A stretch of 64,000 nt of DNA. Origin: Pseudomonas sp. GV071 (lineage in GTDB: Bacteria; Pseudomonadota; Gammaproteobacteria; Pseudomonadales; Pseudomonadaceae). A program made the translations under genes and the position numbers. The DNA is taken from positions 274,840-338,839 of the forward strand of contig NZ_QAOJ01000007.1 of assembly GCF_003050835.1 (NCBI RefSeq). The letters run 5' to 3'. The first letter of the stretch is position 1; the number at the start of each line of letters is the position of its first letter. Of this stretch, positions 60,977-64,000 are shown piece by piece. Under the pieces are notes generated by a model. That model saw only the letters and a program-made list of their open reading frames with translations. It was not told the origin of the DNA and ran no database searches.

Positions 60977-62056
60977 TCAGGCCAACACCGCGACGGACTT
61001 CACTTGCGCCCAGAGGGCTTGGCCGACCTTCAATTCAAGCTGATCCCGGGAAAAACGCGTGATCCGCGCCAGCAACGGTGTGCCCTGCATAGTCAGCTGC
61101 ACCAGCACATGGGCGCTGTTTTCGGCGGCCACCTCGGCCACCACGGTTACCGGCAACACATTGAGAATACTGCTGTGTGCCGGCTTATCCAGGGCCAGGC
61201 TGACGTCGCGGGCCTGCACCTTGAAGCGCATCTGCTTACCCAGCGGCAGCGGCGTATGGGCCACCTGAAAACGCAGTTCGCTTTCGGCAAAACCAAGGCT
61301 CAGCAGTTGATAGTCGGCGTTGTAGTCGCGCACCTGCGCTTGCACCACCACACCGGCGTCATCGCTCTGGGCCAGGGGCAAGTCCAGCCGCGCCATCAAC
61401 TCGCTCACCGGGCCACTGGCCAACACGCGGCCCTCGGCGAGCAGCACCAGATGGTCGGCCAGCCGCGCCACTTCGGCGGGGGCATGACTGACGTACAACA
61501 CCGGAATATCCAGCTCGTCGTGCAAACGCTCCAGGTACGGCAGGATTTCGTTTTTGCGTTTTTGGTCGAGCGCCGCCAGCGGCTCGTCCATCAGCAGCAG
61601 TTTCGGGCTGGTGAGCAGGGCGCGGGCGATGCCGACGCGCTGGCGCTCGCCGCCAGACAGGTGCTCGGGCATACGTTCGAGCAAATGCTCAATGCCGAGC
61701 AACTCCACCGCTTGCGCCAGCTTCACCCGCTGCGCGGCACCGCCAATGCGTTTGAAGCCGAACTCCAGGTTGCGCCGCACCGACAGGTGGGCAAACAGGC
61801 TGGCCTCCTGAAACACGTAGCCGAGCGCGCGTTGGTGAGTGGGCAGGAAAAAGCCCGCGGCGCTGTCTTGCCAGATTTCGCCATTGACCCGCAGGTAACC
61901 CTGACCAGCCCGCTCCAAACCGGCAACGCAGCGCAGGCAGGTGGTTTTGCCCGAGCCGGACTCACCGAACAAGGCGGTGACGCCGCGGCCGGGAATCTGC
62001 AAATCGACGTCCAGACCAAAGCCTGAATAGTCGACCTTGAAGCGCGCCTCGATCAT
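60977..62056 (-). CDS. modC: Molybdate ABC transporter ATP-binding protein ModC
   Basis: A 359-residue ABC ATPase with Walker [19 protein letters not shown]-loop [10 protein letters not shown], signature [16 protein letters not shown] and Walker [15 protein letters not shown]. The C-terminal MOP/TOBE domain (about 285-355; [20 protein letters not shown] and [14 protein letters not shown]) binds molybdate for feedback. It overlaps modB by four bases at ATG 62056. Confidence 0.95.
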   Translation of the reverse strand: MIEARFKVDYSGFGLDVDLQIPGRGVTALFGESGSGKTTCLRCVAGLERAGQGYLRVNGEIWQDSAAGFFLPTHQRALGYVFQEASLFAHLSVRRNLEFGFKRIGGAAQRVKLAQAVELLGIEHLLERMPEHLSGGERQRVGIARALLTSPKLLLMDEPLAALDQKRKNEILPYLERLHDELDIPVLYVSHAPAEVARLADHLVLLAEGRVLASGPVSELMARLDLPLAQSDDAGVVVQAQVRDYNADYQLLSLGFAESELRFQVAHTPLPLGKQMRFKVQARDVSLALDKPAHSSILNVLPVTVVAEVAAENSAHVLVQLTMQGTPLLARITRFSRDQLELKVGQALWAQVKSVAVLA

Positions 62057-62733
62057 CTCACCACCGCCTTGGTGCGGCCTTTGGCCTGCAGCACCAGCAG
62101 AATGACGAAGGAGAACACCAGCATGCCGCCGGCCAGCCAATGGGCCTGGGCGTATTCCATGGCTTCGACGTGGTCGAATATCTGCACTGAGACCACTCGG
62201 GTTTTATCCGGAATATTGCCGCCAATCATCAGCACCACGCCGAACTCACCAATGGTGTGGGCGAAACCGAGAATGGCCGCGGTGAGAAAGCCTGGCCGCG
62301 CCATGGGCAGGGCCACGCTGAAAAAAGTGTCGAGGGGGCTGGCGCGCAGTGTCGCCGCCACTTCCAACGGCCGCTCGCCGATGGCCTCGAAGGCGTTCTG
62401 AATCGGTTGCACTACAAAAGGCATGGAGTAGAACACCGAGCCGACCACTAAGCCGGCAAAACTGAACGGCAAGATCCCCAGGCCAAGGCTCTGGGTGATC
62501 TGCCCGATAAACCCGTGGGGGCCGAGGGTAATCAGCAGGTAGAAGCCAATCACCGTCGGTGGCAGCACCAGCGGCAACGCCACCACAGCGGCCACCGGGC
62601 CCTTGAGCCGGGAACGGGTACGCGCCAGCCACCAGGCGATGGGCGTACCGATGACCAGCAAGAGCACGGTGGTCAGCGATGCCAATTGCAGGGTCAACCA
62701 GATCGCAGCGAAATCAGCGCTGGTCAATGACAT
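62053..62733 (-). CDS. modB: Molybdate ABC transporter permease ModB
   Basis: A 226-residue permease with five membrane helices. It has the EAA-like loop [20 protein letters not shown] and the ending [20 protein letters not shown]. Starts at ATG 62733 after AGGAAGG rather than at the TTG two codons upstream. Nineteen bases separate it from modA. Confidence 0.95.
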   Translation of the reverse strand: MSLTSADFAAIWLTLQLASLTTVLLLVIGTPIAWWLARTRSRLKGPVAAVVALPLVLPPTVIGFYLLITLGPHGFIGQITQSLGLGILPFSFAGLVVGSVFYSMPFVVQPIQNAFEAIGERPLEVAATLRASPLDTFFSVALPMARPGFLTAAILGFAHTIGEFGVVLMIGGNIPDKTRVVSVQIFDHVEAMEYAQAHWLAGGMLVFSFVILLVLQAKGRTKAVVR

Positions 62734-62752
62734 CGCCAACCTTCCTCAGAAC

Positions 62753-63523
<771 letters not shown>

Positions 63524-63585
63524 TTATGGTTTTTAGCAGTGAGGTGAACGACGACAGAAGAAAGTTTTTCACGTTCCACGCCTAG

Positions 63586-63609
63586 CGCTATCTCCTTGAG
63601 AATATAGCG
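63586..63609. promoter_or_regulatory. ModE-like box near modA
   Basis: CGCTATC (63586-63592), 10 bases, TATAGCG (63603-63609). It is about 80 bases upstream of the modA start and fits the ModE dyad, in which the molybdate-bound regulator represses modABC. Confidence 0.65.
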
Positions 63610-63659
63610 ATAAAGGGAGTTTCAAGCTCGGGTGGCAATGGCGCGCATCTTGAAAATAT

Positions 63660-63675
63660 TTGACTTTAAAGTCAA
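63660..63675. promoter_or_regulatory. 16-base perfect palindrome
   Basis: TTGACTTTAAAGTCAA in the middle of the modA-porin interval. It also starts with a TTGAC, a -35-like hexamer in both directions. Likely an operator of an unidentified regulator. Confidence 0.4.
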
Positions 63676-63749
63676 GTTTTGGCGTTATGCACGCCGTCCG
63701 CTGTCTTTACTACTGCCTGAAACGCCCATTTTCAGCGGTTTCAGGCCAT

Positions 63750-63775
63750 TCGCTATAGTCACACAAATATAGCGA
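63750..63775. promoter_or_regulatory. Perfect ModE-like box near the porin gene
   Basis: TCGCTATA (63750-63757), 10 bases, TATAGCGA (63768-63775). The same geometry as the box at 63586-63609, and 55 bases before the porin start codon. Confidence 0.65.
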
Positions 63776-63830
63776 TTAAAAGCAACCAACGGACCACACC
63801 AAATAACAAAACGCTTCTGTGGAGCACAAC

Positions 63831-64000
63831 ATGACCAAGCACCCACTCGCCCTCGCCGCCGTTGTCGGCGCGCTCGCCCAACAAGCCAGTGCCGCTGGAT
63901 TTATCGAAGACAGCAAGGCCACTCTGGGTCTGCGCAACTTCTACATCAACGCCGACAACCGCAACCTGGCTCGCGGCAACACCGCCAACGCCGCGACCAC
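63831..64000 (+). CDS. OprD-family outer-membrane porin, cut by window end
   Basis: The first 56 codons of a porin, starting at ATG 63831 after GGAG. The signal peptide (residues 1-22: MTKHPLALAAVVGALAQQAS) is followed by AGFIEDSKATLGLRNFYINA, the well conserved OprD N-terminus (FIEDSKATL.LRNFY). The rest lies beyond the window. OprD proteins are specific channels for small carboxylates, amino acids or peptides. The adjacent ModE-like box suggests molybdate-linked expression. Confidence 0.85.
   Translation, partial: MTKHPLALAAVVGALAQQASAAGFIEDSKATLGLRNFYINADNRNLARGNTANAAT

Overview
The window reads as a chromosomal segment of a Pseudomonas from the fluorescens lineage. The grounds are high-GC coding with GCC/GGC-biased codons, many copies of the Pseudomonas REP motif (GAGCGGCTTTAGCCGCGA and its inverse), a PFE-type arylesterase, an SdsA/SdsB-type alkylsulfatase pair, SpuD-type polyamine genes and, at the right edge, the start of an OprD-family porin. 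No tRNA, rRNA, CRISPR array, insertion sequence or integrase was seen.

Positions 1-16 kb hold mixed housekeeping and accessory genes: a bestrophin-like protein (cut by the left edge), an arylesterase, an orphan periplasmic binding protein, a DUF1254/DUF1214 protein, alkylsulfatase with its divergent LysR regulator, a double-Cache periplasmic protein, a GpdQ-like phosphodiesterase, and a divergent stress module. That module pairs an SrpA-like catalase and cytochrome b561 with an ECF sigma factor and anti-sigma factor, and both sides carry the same GGGAATAA-N14-CGTCT promoter. Positions 16-22.8 kb hold a flavin monooxygenase and a polyamine catabolism/uptake set (gamma-glutamylpolyamine oxidoreductase, SpuD/PotF-like binding protein, glutamylpolyamine synthetase) with a divergent AraC regulator.

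Positions 22.9-49.2 kb are a secondary (Flag-2 / lateral type) flagellar locus: lafA flagellin, a ToxR-like membrane regulator with a small membrane partner, motB-motA-fliA-fliL-fliK-fliT-fliS-fliD on the minus strand, then lafK-fliE-F-G-H-I-J-flgM-flgN on the minus strand and, divergently, fliM-N-P-Q-R-flhB-flhA. The rod, ring, hook and hook-filament junction block (flgA to flgL), which Flag-2 loci carry between flgN and the filament genes, is not here. Its place is taken by a 2.9 kb interval with a phage tail-fibre module (small ORF, tail fibre, DUF4376-like protein) and intergenic repeats. The export gate, switch, stator, filament and regulators are intact. FlhB has NPVH instead of NPTH at the autocleavage site, and FliM lacks the N-terminal CheY-binding motif. 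The locus is therefore either an exporter/filament system depending on rod and hook parts from elsewhere, or a decaying one.

Positions 49.2-64 kb hold a PilZ protein, two lipoproteins of unknown function, ankyrin, parvulin and glyoxalase-fold proteins, a secreted protein made of ten 11-residue repeats, a phosphatase/kinase/FHA signalling trio without adjacent type VI secretion genes, a YebC-family protein, small hypothetical genes and the molybdate transporter modABC. Two ModE-like boxes with the same geometry lie between modA and the OprD-family porin.
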